This document shows positions 6,841 through 14,426 of a DNA stretch of 19,982 nucleotides, in pieces. How positions within the stretch are numbered: the stretch's first letter is position 1; each line of letters opens with the position of its first letter. The notes beneath the pieces were generated by a model. It was given only the letters and a program-made list of their open reading frames with translations, searched no databases and was not told the DNA's origin. The translations under genes and the position numbers were made by a program. Origin of the DNA: Chitinophagaceae bacterium (GTDB taxonomy: Bacteria > Bacteroidota > Bacteroidia > Chitinophagales > Chitinophagaceae); assembly GCA_947481355.1 (NCBI GenBank), contig CANKGM010000013.1, positions 1-19,982 of the forward strand, in the 5' to 3' direction.

Positions 6841-7680
6841 TTAGTCTGCAAAAATTTCAAGTTGATCTGTTGTTTTTTTGTTGCTGAATTCTTCAGACGC
6901 TTTTATTAAACTCAATACTGCTTTTCGGCCATTCACTCCAAGTCCAAGAGAGTACTCATTCACATATAAATCGATGTGTTTTCTCATGATGGATTCGTCC
7001 ATTTCTTGTGCGTTTTCCTTGACAAATGGAGGAAGTTCTTCAGTATGTTCGAATGCAAATGCAGTGCTTTTCTTTATAACACGGTTAATTTTTTGAAGTA
7101 AGTCCTGATCAAAACTTCTTCTGGCCATAATTCCTCCTAATGGAATGGGCAGTCCAGTATTCTTCTCCCAAACATCACCAAGGTCTGCTATTTTATAAAG
7201 TCCTTTATCGGCATAGGTGAATCTATTTTCATGAATGATTACACCGAGGTCAACTTCTTCATTCAATACAGCATCTTCAATATAGTCAAATGGCATAAAG
7301 ATTTTATGTTGCGCTCCAGGGTATGCAAGGTTGAAAAGAAGATGTGCTGTAGTATTGATTCCAGGCAATGCTATTGTAAGTGTTGAGATATCTAAGGCAG
7401 TTTCAGAAGGCTTTATTTTTGAAATCAATAAAGGCCCAACACCCTTACCAAGGGCACCACCTGCATCCAGAATTGAATAATTATCAATTAGGGTTGAAAC
7501 TGCTCCGTAACTGACTTTCGTGATATCTGCGGTTGACAGTTTTGCCATCTGATTTAAGGTCTCTACATCCTCCAACATATACGTAAATGTTAGTCCTTCA
7601 GTATCGATTTTTTGATGAATCATCGCATCAAAAATGAAGGTGTCATTTGGACAAGGAGATATGGCTAGGGTTAGATTCAT
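6841..7680 (-). CDS. mqnD: 1,4-dihydroxy-6-naphthoate synthase (futalosine pathway)
   Basis: MqnD converts cyclic dehypoxanthinyl futalosine to 1,4-dihydroxy-6-naphthoate in the futalosine route to menaquinone. The 279-residue protein has the periplasmic-binding-protein-like fold of the MqnA/MqnD family. It begins with the signature LAISPCPNDTFIFDAM (5-20), which separates MqnD from MqnA. GVIIHENRF (146-154) contains H150, which corresponds by context to the catalytic histidine described for the Thermus enzyme. GLPIPLGGIMARR (about 175-187) is also typical. The ATG overlaps the mqnB stop by 4 nt (ATGA), so the two are translationally coupled and act in sequence. No signal peptide is present despite the binding-protein fold, as expected of a cytosolic enzyme. 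Confidence 0.95.
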   Translation of the reverse strand: MNLTLAISPCPNDTFIFDAMIHQKIDTEGLTFTYMLEDVETLNQMAKLSTADITKVSYGAVSTLIDNYSILDAGGALGKGVGPLLISKIKPSETALDISTLTIALPGINTTAHLLFNLAYPGAQHKIFMPFDYIEDAVLNEEVDLGVIIHENRFTYADKGLYKIADLGDVWEKNTGLPIPLGGIMARRSFDQDLLQKINRVIKKSTAFAFEHTEELPPFVKENAQEMDESIMRKHIDLYVNEYSLGLGVNGRKAVLSLIKASEEFSNKKTTDQLEIFAD

Positions 7681-8336
7681 GTTGTACTATCGTCTTTAAG
7701 TTGCTCTAGCAGGGCCTTACATGCTTCATAGGTATTTTGAAGAGATTCTTTTATTTTCCATCTGCTCTTATCCCGATCTCCTACTGAGTTTGAGATGCCC
7801 CTGAGTTGGATAAATGAAATGTTGTTCATTAAGCAAACATAGTGGAATGCATTTCCTTCCATAGATTCAATGTCTACGTTGTAATGATGTTTCAGTAGTG
7901 ATATTTTTTCTGGGGAAGTAGAGATTTCATTTACTCCAAAACCTTTAACTAACGGAAGTTTAGATTGTGTAAGTAATAGTTGGTGTGGATTCACCAACAT
8001 TCCGCCTTGGTAGGGGAATGTATTTCGTTCTGCAAATCCCATTTCAAATATGTCTTTATACCCATCTGCTTCCCAAACACCCATATCTGAAATCATTTCC
8101 TCTTTTACGGCAACTGAACTGCCTATGTCGATTTGATCATTGATCGCGCCAGCTATTCCTATTTGTATCATTAGATCTGGCTTGTTTGCAGTAATATTTT
8201 TTTCTAGGAATTGAGTGGTAGCAATTGACCCAACGCCTGTAATCCAATAGTCAAGCAGCAAATCACTTAGCACTTTAGATAAGGATCTAAATGGATGAAG
8301 CTCTAATTCTGTGGCAGCTGCTAGAATGACTTTCAT
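7677..8336 (-). CDS. mqnB: Futalosine hydrolase
   Basis: MqnB cleaves futalosine to hypoxanthine and dehypoxanthine futalosine, the step that frees the futalosine skeleton for MqnC and MqnD. The 219-residue protein is a nucleoside phosphorylase/MTAN-fold enzyme. It starts MKVILAAATELEL, has the glycine-rich IQIGIAGAI (57-65), the substrate motif ESMEGNAFHYVC (157-168) and the catalytic-Asp stretch LRGISNSVGDRDKSRW (178-193). The RDKSRW ending and partnership with mqnD separate it from MTA/SAH nucleosidase. It is the first gene of the mqnB-mqnD operon and divergent from the first PTPS paralogue across 145 nt. The radical SAM gene mqnC and mqnA are not in this window. Confidence 0.93.
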   Translation of the reverse strand: MKVILAAATELELHPFRSLSKVLSDLLLDYWITGVGSIATTQFLEKNITANKPDLMIQIGIAGAINDQIDIGSSVAVKEEMISDMGVWEADGYKDIFEMGFAERNTFPYQGGMLVNPHQLLLTQSKLPLVKGFGVNEISTSPEKISLLKHHYNVDIESMEGNAFHYVCLMNNISFIQLRGISNSVGDRDKSRWKIKESLQNTYEACKALLEQLKDDSTT

Positions 8337-8454
8337 GGCGTAAAGTTCAGCATTTAATGACTATTGTGAAAAAATCAATTTTTTGGTGTTTTTTGATATT
8401 TAGCCTTAAAGTGGGTGGTGCCAAAATCTAGACCTAAAATTACCTTTCTATGCT

Positions 8455-8462
8455 TAACTTTG
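8455..8462 (+). promoter_or_regulatory. -7 promoter box of the tandem PTPS/folE unit
   Basis: TAACTTTG exactly matches TAnnTTTG and ends 19 nt before the ATG at 8482. No TTG is visible at the expected -33 position. It would drive the first PTPS paralogue and probably the two genes after it. The identical octamer serves folD at 14415-14422. Confidence 0.45.
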
Positions 8463-8481
8463 CCACCCCAAACGGGAGAAT

Positions 8482-8898
8482 ATGCCAATACTTTATCTTA
8501 CAAGACGGGAACATTTTAATGCAGCTCACAAGTTGTACAACCCCGCTTGGAGTAAGGAGAAAAATGATGAGGTGTTTGGCAAGTGCGCTAATGAAAATTG
8601 GCATGGACATAATTTCGAATTGTTCGTTACAGTAAAAGGGAGCCCTTCTCCAGAAACTGGTTTTATTTTTGACGCGAAGATGCTCAGCAAGATTATCAAT
8701 ACTTATGTTATCGACATACTAGATCACCGTAACCTCAACGTAGATGTTCCTTTTATGCACGGTAAAATGTGTTCCATTGAGAATCTTATCCATGAAATTT
8801 GGCTTCAGCTTGAACCTCATATGCCTGAAGGTGTGAAACTGCATGGACTTAAACTGGTAGAAACGTCTAGGATTTTTGTTGAATATTTTGGGGAATAA
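8482..8898 (+). CDS. 6-pyruvoyl-tetrahydropterin synthase / QueD family protein, copy 1
   Basis: This family acts on 7,8-dihydroneopterin triphosphate, giving 6-pyruvoyl- or 6-carboxytetrahydropterin. The 138-residue protein keeps the zinc histidines H16 (in HFNAAH), H41 and H43 (in WHGHN), the catalytic C35 (FGKC) and the D81-H82 pair (DHRNLN), and E127 in the C-terminal VETSR. The Cys-x5-His spacing resembles eukaryote-type PTPS more than E. coli QueD (Cys-x3-His). It differs from copy 2 at the substrate side: CSIENL replaces the usual TAEN, and TSRIFVEY replaces TPRNFVEF. The two copies are about 44% identical by eye, so this is an old duplication. The gap to copy 2 is 63 nt. Which pterin product each makes cannot be decided from sequence. 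Confidence 0.9.
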   Translation: MPILYLTRREHFNAAHKLYNPAWSKEKNDEVFGKCANENWHGHNFELFVTVKGSPSPETGFIFDAKMLSKIINTYVIDILDHRNLNVDVPFMHGKMCSIENLIHEIWLQLEPHMPEGVKLHGLKLVETSRIFVEYFGE

Positions 8899-8961
8899 AT
8901 TTTACGAGTCCAGATATTATTTTTTTAGTCTACGATTCCTTTTTAAAAAAATCATGTTTAA

Positions 8962-9378
8962 ATGAGTCAACTTGTATCCGTTTTTCGTGAAGAGCATTTT
9001 AATGCGGCACATCGACTTCACAACCCGGCTTGGTCTGATGCTGAAAATCAGCGGATTTTTGGAAAGTGTAATTTGCCTCATTTTCATGGGCATAATTATG
9101 ACCTGATTGTTAAAGTGACAGGAGAAATTGATCCTGAGACAGGCTATGTCATTGACATGAAAGTGCTTTCAGATATTATCAATCAAAAAGTGTTGAATCG
9201 ATTTGATCACCGTAATTTGAATGAAGATGTGGCAGAATTCAAGGAACTTAATCCTACAGCAGAAAATATTGTAGTAGTGATTTATAATTTACTTCGTCCT
9301 TCTATCAGTGAACATTTGTCTCTTCAAATACGTTTATATGAAACACCACGAAATTTCGTGGAATTTCCGGTCTCTTAA
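8962..9378 (+). CDS. 6-pyruvoyl-tetrahydropterin synthase / QueD family protein, copy 2
   Basis: Copy 2 is also 138 residues long and carries every catalytic and metal residue: H17, H42 and H44 for zinc, C36 (FGKC), D82-H83 (DHRNLN) and the glutamate of LYETPRN near the C-terminus. NPTAENIVV (about 97-105) and YETPRNFVEF are the standard family forms, so copy 2 looks like the conventional member and copy 1 the derived one. folE, which makes its substrate, starts 9 nt after its stop, a spacing that implies co-transcription. In the queuosine route its product would feed QueE, encoded at 15306-15920. A biopterin-type role is equally open because of the PTPS-like Cys-x5-His spacing. Confidence 0.92.
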   Translation: MSQLVSVFREEHFNAAHRLHNPAWSDAENQRIFGKCNLPHFHGHNYDLIVKVTGEIDPETGYVIDMKVLSDIINQKVLNRFDHRNLNEDVAEFKELNPTAENIVVVIYNLLRPSISEHLSLQIRLYETPRNFVEFPVS

Positions 9379-9387
9379 AAAATAATT

Positions 9388-9984
9388 ATGGCTTACAAAA
9401 AGGTTGAACATTTCGATGAACATATAACTACTGGTTTAATAGAGCATTATAGGGAATCTCTTAAGTTATTGGGGGAGGACGAACAGCGTGAAGGTTTGTT
9501 GAAGACACCTGAACGCATGGCAAAGTCAATGCAATTTCTAACTCAAGGCTACCAAATTGATCCTAAGGCTATTTTAAACTCTGCTAAATTCCATGAAGAT
9601 GTAAGTGAAATGATCATCGTAAAGGATATTGAACTCTATAGTTTATGTGAGCATCATATGTTGCCATTCTTCGGTAAAGCTCATGTGGCTTATATCCCCA
9701 ATGGTTGGATTACAGGCCTTAGTAAGATTGCTAGGGTAGTTGATACATACAGCAGAAGGTTACAGGTGCAGGAAAGGCTTACTACTGAAATCCTTAATGC
9801 TATTCAAGAAACATTGAATCCACTTGGTGTTGCTGTAGTGATTGAGGCATCTCATTTATGCATGATGATGCGTGGCGTTCAAAAGCAGAACTCTGTGACG
9901 ACCACTTCTGCATTTTGCGGTGAATTTCAAAAAAATGAGTCAAGAAGTGAATTTATTCGTTTGATTGGTGCTAAACTTCATTAG
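9388..9984 (+). CDS. folE: GTP cyclohydrolase I
   Basis: FolE converts GTP to 7,8-dihydroneopterin triphosphate and formate, the first step towards folate, biopterin and queuosine-type deazaguanines. The 198-residue protein matches type IA enzymes. The zinc ligands are C87 (in LCEHHMLPFFG, 86-96) and C158 (in SHLCMMMRG, 155-163), with the neighbouring H89-H90 and H156 in the active site. The central GLSKIARVVDTYSRRLQVQE (110-129) and the C-terminal SEFIRLI are also diagnostic. Zinc ligands are intact, so it is not the zinc-independent FolE2 type. It follows PTPS copy 2 after 9 nt, so substrate maker and substrate user are produced together. No riboswitch is visible upstream. Confidence 0.96.
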   Translation: MAYKKVEHFDEHITTGLIEHYRESLKLLGEDEQREGLLKTPERMAKSMQFLTQGYQIDPKAILNSAKFHEDVSEMIIVKDIELYSLCEHHMLPFFGKAHVAYIPNGWITGLSKIARVVDTYSRRLQVQERLTTEILNAIQETLNPLGVAVVIEASHLCMMMRGVQKQNSVTTTSAFCGEFQKNESRSEFIRLIGAKLH

Positions 9985-10149
9985 TCAATATTTCTTTCCA
10001 CATACTGAAAAATAAAACACTTTATTTGTATTGAAAATCAATGTATTGTCATTTGTTTTGAGTTTGGTAGTTGAATATTTTCATTTTATTAAGGTCCTCT
10101 TTTTTTAAACTCTTTTGTTTCCTTTAAATTCGCAACTTCAAAGTAGAGT
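9985..10149. other. A/T-rich intergenic stretch with two short inverted repeats
   Basis: This 165-nt gap between folE and fabD has no plausible gene. It contains AAATAAA-ACAC-TTTATTT (10010-10027) and ATTGA-AAA-TCAAT (10030-10042). Both can fold back but have no or few G/C pairs, so they are weak terminator candidates for folE. TAAATTCG at 10125-10132, 17 nt before the fabD ATG, is the nearest thing to a -7 box, and there is no -33 TTG. Confidence 0.35.
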
Positions 10150-11040
10150 ATGATTAATGCGTTTGTTTTTCCTGGGCAAGGATCTCAGTTTCCAGGAATG
10201 GGTAAGGGACACTATGATGGTAATGCTTTTGCAAGAAGGTTTTTTGAACAGGGGAATGATATCTTGGGTTTTCGAATTTCTGATATCATGTTTAATGGTA
10301 CTGAAGAAGATCTAAAGCAGACTAAGGTCACTCAGCCAGCTATCTTTTTACATTCAATTATTTCCTATAAAATGATAGAGGGCGCTATCCCTCATATGGT
10401 TGCTGGTCATTCCTTAGGGGAGTTTTCAGCTTTAGTAGTTAATGGTTCATTGCCATTTGAAGATGCGTTAAAGCTTGTTAGCATCCGTGCTTCTGCGATG
10501 CAGAAAGCATGTGAGTTAAATCCATCAGCTATGGCTGCTGTTTTGGCATTGGATGATAGCATTGCTGAAAAAATTTGTAGGGAAATCACGGAGGAAACCG
10601 GAGAGGTGGTTGTTCCTGCCAATTATAATTGTCCTGGTCAGTTGGTGATTAGTGGAACGAATGCAGGCATCGATATAGCCTGCGAGCGCATGAAAGCTGC
10701 AGGAGCAAAGCGAGCCTTAAAGCTACCTGTTGGAGGTGCTTTTCACTCTCCCTTGATGGAGCCAGCAAAAGAAGAGCTTGCCGCTGCAATTATGGCAACC
10801 AATTTCCATAAGCCTGCCTGTCCTGTTTATCAAAATATTGTTGCTAGACCAGTTACAGAGCCAGAAGAAATCAAACAAAACTTGATTGATCAATTAACTG
10901 GTCCAGTACGTTGGTCTCAAACGATTATGGCTATGATCGCTGATGGAGCATCTAGCTTTAAAGAGATTGGTCCGGGCAAAGTATTACAAGGTTTAATTGG
11001 TAAAATAAACAAGGAGATTCCTGTTGAATCCTTAAACTAA
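10150..11040 (+). CDS. fabD: Malonyl-CoA:ACP transacylase
   Basis: FabD moves malonyl from CoA to acyl carrier protein to supply the extender unit for fatty-acid synthesis, in the cytosol. The 296-residue protein has FPGQGSQFPGMG (7-18), the nucleophile motif GHSLGEFSA (86-94) with catalytic S88, the malonate-binding arginine R113 (in SIRASAMQ) and the catalytic H199 in GGAFHSPLM (195-203). Length is normal. It is a free-standing enzyme with no fusion to other FAS or PKS domains and lies 9 kb from fabI. The upstream gap of 165 nt separates it from folE, so it is probably transcribed independently; the convergent DUF3467 gene follows. Confidence 0.96.
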   Translation: MINAFVFPGQGSQFPGMGKGHYDGNAFARRFFEQGNDILGFRISDIMFNGTEEDLKQTKVTQPAIFLHSIISYKMIEGAIPHMVAGHSLGEFSALVVNGSLPFEDALKLVSIRASAMQKACELNPSAMAAVLALDDSIAEKICREITEETGEVVVPANYNCPGQLVISGTNAGIDIACERMKAAGAKRALKLPVGGAFHSPLMEPAKEELAAAIMATNFHKPACPVYQNIVARPVTEPEEIKQNLIDQLTGPVRWSQTIMAMIADGASSFKEIGPGKVLQGLIGKINKEIPVESLN

Positions 11041-11142
11041 TTTGGGCTATTAAACACCTTAACTGTTTTGATTATTAGCATTAATGCTTAATCTGTTAGT
11101 TCAATTTACTCGTTGATGAGTGTATTCAAACTAAACAAGATC

Positions 11143-11457
11143 TTAAGCTTGAGCAACTGGTCCGCCAAAATTAAATGGCATTTGTATTTCTCCAGCATCT
11201 TTAATTTTACCATTGATTTGTTCAAATTTTTCAAGATTATCTGCTAACGCATTGAGTAGGCGTTTTGCATGCTGAGGAGTTAATATAATTCTTGATTTGA
11301 CTTTACTTTTCGGGGTACCTGGCATTACATTTACGAAGTCGACTACAAATTCTGCATGACTGTGGGTGATGATGGCAAGGTTTGCATACTGACCTTCTGC
11401 TACTTCTTCTGAAATTTCTATATTAAGTGGATTTTCAGGTTGTTTTTGTTCGCTCAT
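11143..11457 (-). CDS. DUF3467 domain protein
   Basis: This 104-residue protein fits the DUF3467 family, small proteins common in Bacteroidota and of unknown function. The core is GQYANLAIITHSHAEFVVDF (about 22-41), followed by VMPGTPKSKVKSRIILTPQH (44-63) and a helix AKRLLNALADNLEKFEQING. It has no signal peptide or membrane segment. The start at 11457 gives MSEQKQPEN; a TTG three codons upstream keeps the frame open but gives no family-like extension. It ends in a glycine-rich FNFGGPVAQA. A -7 box lies 18 nt upstream at 11476-11483. The barrel-gene pair next to it on the same strand ends 51 nt before this start, so read-through from there is possible but the proteins have no obvious link. 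Confidence 0.85.
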   Translation of the reverse strand: MSEQKQPENPLNIEISEEVAEGQYANLAIITHSHAEFVVDFVNVMPGTPKSKVKSRIILTPQHAKRLLNALADNLEKFEQINGKIKDAGEIQMPFNFGGPVAQA

Positions 11458-11475
11458 GTGAATCAATTTATACTA

Positions 11476-11483
11476 CAAATATA
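11476..11483 (-). promoter_or_regulatory. -7 promoter box of the DUF3467 gene
   Basis: On the minus strand the octamer reads TATATTTG, an exact TAnnTTTG match and the same octamer as before trpS. It ends 18 nt before the ATG at 11457. No TTG is visible at the -33 position. Confidence 0.5.
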
Positions 11484-11508
11484 GTGCTTCGTTCACTTAC
11501 TGGCCTCT

Positions 11509-13545
11509 TCATAGTTTCCATATAATTTGTAATCGACCTTCTTTTTTGAGCATATAACCAAAACTTGAATTTCCATAGTTTAGTCCATCAGGAGCTGTTT
11601 TAGAGAATATCCATTTAAACCATATGGTTAGTTGTTTAGTGAGTTTATATTCAGCCAGTACATAATTTCTCATGCCCTTATCATACAAGGCTGGAATAGA
11701 ATAGTAAGAAAGAACATCACGTTCATAACTGTATATTCTGGAGTGGTATCCCCCTGTTTCGAATATAGACGTGCGTATGCTGAAAGAGAATGGCTTTAGT
11801 AGGGGTTTAAAAATAACTTCTATATAGGATAAAAAGCCAACTTCTTCTTGCTGGTATTCTTTTGTATATTTTGATAGTTCAACTCGTTCTCTTACTATAA
11901 TTGATTGACTGGGCATGAAAGATAAATTCAACCTTATTTTCGAGAGTGAGGTAAATAGTAGTCGATTTGTTTTATCAGATTCAAATCTTCCATTCTCTGT
12001 TTTATTATCTTGTTGAAATCGCAGATAACATTCTGTTTTTTTATTGGGTTTCCAGGTATATTGAATTGCGATATTATTCCCTCTACGTGAACCATCACAG
12101 AAATAACCAGGCCAACTATTTATGTAGGAGTCTATATATCCATCAACTTTATTTTTTGCATTGAGTTGTAAATTAACACATGTATATAATCCTCTTTCAT
12201 TATTGGCCTCTGTATTTTGTGTCATCGCGTTTGATTGAATAGAACGAAACGCTTTATTGATATTTCTGTACAAAATAAATACATCAAGTTTTGCATCTAG
12301 GCTTTTGATCAAGCCTATGTTGATGGCTTTATTTAATTGTTGATCGATTGCCATTTCTCCGAATAGAAAAACTTTTTTTGTGTTGAATGAAAAATCAACA
12401 CTGCTATTCTGCCAATGATTGGTATTGATGGAAAAATAATTATAAGGTATATTCCTTTTTTTTATGGGATAATCGAAGCCTGTATAAAGATGATTAATCC
12501 CAATGTTTAATTCACGATACTGCATACTTGCTCTGCCTCCGATTATTTTTTCAGTTACAGCATTTTTATCTGCAATTGTTGAAGTGCTGTTATGTAGTCC
12601 GGATGTTTGAAATGCGCTTATATAGATAAAAGGTTGGAATGTGGTAGAGTCTCTAATTACATTAGCATCAATTTTTTCTCTTCCTGCAAAAAGGGTTAGT
12701 TCAATATTTTTTTTAGTTAATGTCATGCTTATGCCTCTGTGAAATCTATTTTCATCCGATCCAGTATGAGGCCTAATTGTTTCTCCTTGTCTGTATCCTC
12801 CAATTATGTTGTTGCTCTTACCAAAGGCATATCCTTGCCATTGAAGTAACCCTTGTCCTATGCATAGTAGGTAATCTCCTATAATTAATGTTTTTAAAAT
12901 TCCTTTGTCTTTTATCATGCCATATCCGCTAATGTGGTCTGCCCAGTTTTGCTCGCCTGCATCTTTTTCAATCGTAGCCGCCCATCGCAACGCATGATTG
13001 TTCTTGAAAGAATACTTCATTAATTGTTTATATCCTTTTTCTTTATCGTTATTGCTATTAAATATTGTCGATGACCCTTTTTGTATTCCTGAGCTTGTCC
13101 AACCTGTTCTATATAAAATAAGGTGTTCCCCTGTTTTTATCTCTTGTTTTAATGTTGGTATTAATTTTTGATCAGATTCAATGTACAGATTCGGTGTTGT
13201 TTTTCTTATGGTTTGTGTATCCCAATAGGGAATAGCTTGTAGCTCAAGTAGATTAATAAACGGCCCCATCGTTTTTCTGTACAATAAAAATTGGTTGATT
13301 TGAATGGGAGTTAACAGCCGAAGTGAAAATAATTCCGTTTCATTTATTTTGTTGATGTTGAATGAACTACTTCTTTCTTGAAGGGGTTGTTCATTTGGGT
13401 TTTGTATTGTTGGATCTTCGGTGTTTATCCCATTTTCAATTTCAAGTTCATTCTCTTCTGTTTCGATTTGAGAAAATCCTTCAATCGAAATAAGGAGTAA
13501 GCAAAAAATAAAGTAAAGGGTTTGAACTTTTATCTTAAAAATCAT
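11509..13545 (-). CDS. Secreted helix-hairpin-helix domain protein with probable outer-membrane beta-barrel
   Basis: The 678-residue protein begins with a clear signal peptide (MIFKIK, then a hydrophobic run to about residue 23, probable cleavage after FSQ at 26). An acidic Asn/Glu/Pro-rich linker follows (27-60). Residues 62-121 are a ComEA-like tandem helix-hairpin-helix: FNINKINETELFSL, then YRKTMGPFINLLELQAI. Both hairpins lack the usual Gly-x-Gly (LLTP and IPYW instead). The rest (about 135-678) alternates polar and aromatic residues in short strands with a conserved-looking GDYLLCIGQGLLQW (223-236) and ends GRLQIIWKL, as expected of an outer-membrane barrel. Proteins of this layout are found in Bacteroidota, with no function I can name. 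Its ATG overlaps the end of the upstream barrel gene by 11 nt, so the two are translationally coupled. The HhH call is firm; the barrel and location are inference. Confidence 0.8.
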   Translation of the reverse strand: MIFKIKVQTLYFIFCLLLISIEGFSQIETEENELEIENGINTEDPTIQNPNEQPLQERSSSFNINKINETELFSLRLLTPIQINQFLLYRKTMGPFINLLELQAIPYWDTQTIRKTTPNLYIESDQKLIPTLKQEIKTGEHLILYRTGWTSSGIQKGSSTIFNSNNDKEKGYKQLMKYSFKNNHALRWAATIEKDAGEQNWADHISGYGMIKDKGILKTLIIGDYLLCIGQGLLQWQGYAFGKSNNIIGGYRQGETIRPHTGSDENRFHRGISMTLTKKNIELTLFAGREKIDANVIRDSTTFQPFIYISAFQTSGLHNSTSTIADKNAVTEKIIGGRASMQYRELNIGINHLYTGFDYPIKKRNIPYNYFSINTNHWQNSSVDFSFNTKKVFLFGEMAIDQQLNKAINIGLIKSLDAKLDVFILYRNINKAFRSIQSNAMTQNTEANNERGLYTCVNLQLNAKNKVDGYIDSYINSWPGYFCDGSRRGNNIAIQYTWKPNKKTECYLRFQQDNKTENGRFESDKTNRLLFTSLSKIRLNLSFMPSQSIIVRERVELSKYTKEYQQEEVGFLSYIEVIFKPLLKPFSFSIRTSIFETGGYHSRIYSYERDVLSYYSIPALYDKGMRNYVLAEYKLTKQLTIWFKWIFSKTAPDGLNYGNSSFGYMLKKEGRLQIIWKL

Positions 13546-14341
13546 GTGTTATGCTTATGCCTGAAGAAAATCCAAGATAGGAGTGAGACGAAAAGGCCAA
13601 TGACACGCTCTCTTTTTTTAGTTTCCATCCCAATACAACAGAGCCCATATTCAACGGTGGTGAGATGCCAGCTTTCAATCGGAAGAGTTCGTTGATTTTC
13701 CAATCAATAGTTGGCATGACCGCTATCGGCTTATCACTTTCTTTAATTAACTCACAGATTGCATAGAGGTATTGATTTATTTTTTTTCCAATCCCAGTTT
13801 GAACTACATAATACCCCGGTAGCTGATTGTTTTTAAATTTCCTCAAAAAGCGGTTATTGCTGATGTGAATTCCTATGCTCGTGTTATTTGGTAGTTGATA
13901 TAGTAAACCTGCTTGGTAGCCGATTCGTATCATGGATATTCTACCAGGCCATGTTGTTTTTGCCCCTTCGAGTTTGACTCCAATACCCAAGTTTTCAGAT
14001 AGACGCATACCGTAACCAACATTTAATGTGGCCGCAGTAAACCCATTGCTTCCTTGCAACTGACCTCCAAAACCTATTCCTCCTTTATCGGTTGATAAAA
14101 GAAATGCAAACCGCATGTTGTTCATTGCTTTTACCATGAATTTATTTTCGACATAGGCGCCTAATTGGCTTTTCAATGCAAAGGCACAGGATGCTATTAA
14201 TTGGGAGGAAGCAAATATCTCTTTTTCTTCTACCTCATATGCGCTGGTACTTAATGAGGCTATTGGCCTCAGCTCGCTATTAATTTGAGCTCGTGTAAAT
14301 TGAGCAAGTAACGTTAGCATGAGCATAATGCTGTTTTTCAT
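13535..14341 (-). CDS. Probable outer-membrane beta-barrel protein (PorV/FadL-like appearance), hypothetical
   Basis: I do not recognise a named family. The 268-residue protein starts with a signal peptide (MKNSIMLMLTLLAQFTRAQ, cleavage probably after AQ at 19). The mature part is made of short amphipathic strands rich in Gly, Ser and aromatics, for example GGIGFGGQLQG, then TAATLNVGYGMRLSENLGIGVKLEG and LKAGISPP. This cadence resembles PorV/FadL-type barrels. The last strand ends GFSSGISITHDF, with the terminal Phe typical of outer-membrane proteins. I chose the ATG at 14341 because an ATG five codons earlier (MHICI) overlaps the -7 box and spoils the signal peptide. It is upstream of and overlaps the HhH-barrel gene by 11 nt, which suggests that both proteins work together in the outer membrane. 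Confidence 0.68.
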   Translation of the reverse strand: MKNSIMLMLTLLAQFTRAQINSELRPIASLSTSAYEVEEKEIFASSQLIASCAFALKSQLGAYVENKFMVKAMNNMRFAFLLSTDKGGIGFGGQLQGSNGFTAATLNVGYGMRLSENLGIGVKLEGAKTTWPGRISMIRIGYQAGLLYQLPNNTSIGIHISNNRFLRKFKNNQLPGYYVVQTGIGKKINQYLYAICELIKESDKPIAVMPTIDWKINELFRLKAGISPPLNMGSVVLGWKLKKESVSLAFSSHSYLGFSSGISITHDF

Positions 14342-14345
14342 GATG

Positions 14346-14353
14346 CAAATATG
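14346..14353 (-). promoter_or_regulatory. Candidate -7 box of the barrel gene pair
   Basis: On the minus strand the octamer is CATATTTG, one base from TAnnTTTG. It ends 4 nt before the ATG at 14341, the same spacing as at trpS and folD. No -33 TTG is seen. Confidence 0.42.
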
Positions 14354-14393
14354 CACTTACACCATACCGGTATCCATGTTGAAAACATCCTAT

Positions 14394-14422
14394 TTTGATG
14401 TCATTTTACTGCTGTAACTTTG
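14394..14422 (+). promoter_or_regulatory. Bacteroidota-type promoter of folD-queE, predicted leaderless
   Basis: TTTG at 14394-14397 is followed after 17 nt by TAACTTTG at 14415-14422, an exact match to both elements of the phylum's vegetative promoter. The -7 box ends 4 nt before the folD ATG at 14427, so transcription should start on or within a few bases of the start codon. Confidence 0.72.
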
Positions 14423-14426
14423 TGGT

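Noticed and set aside
8450..8635. An open frame starting at ATG 8450 that overlaps the start of PTPS copy 1.
   Set aside because: It is out of frame with the PTPS gene, overlaps its -7 box at 8455-8462, and encodes nothing recognisable.
11077..11088. Perfect palindrome AGCATTAATGCT between fabD and DUF3467, considered as a terminator.
   Set aside because: The stem is short with an A/T centre and no T-run follows on either strand, so terminator function is not supported; it may still be a weak fold.
14357..14369. The 13-mer TTACACCATACCG occurs upstream of the barrel gene and again at 17991-18003, before dprA.
   Set aside because: In a 20-kb window a few shared 13-mers are expected by chance, the flanks differ, and the placement relative to the genes is not the same.
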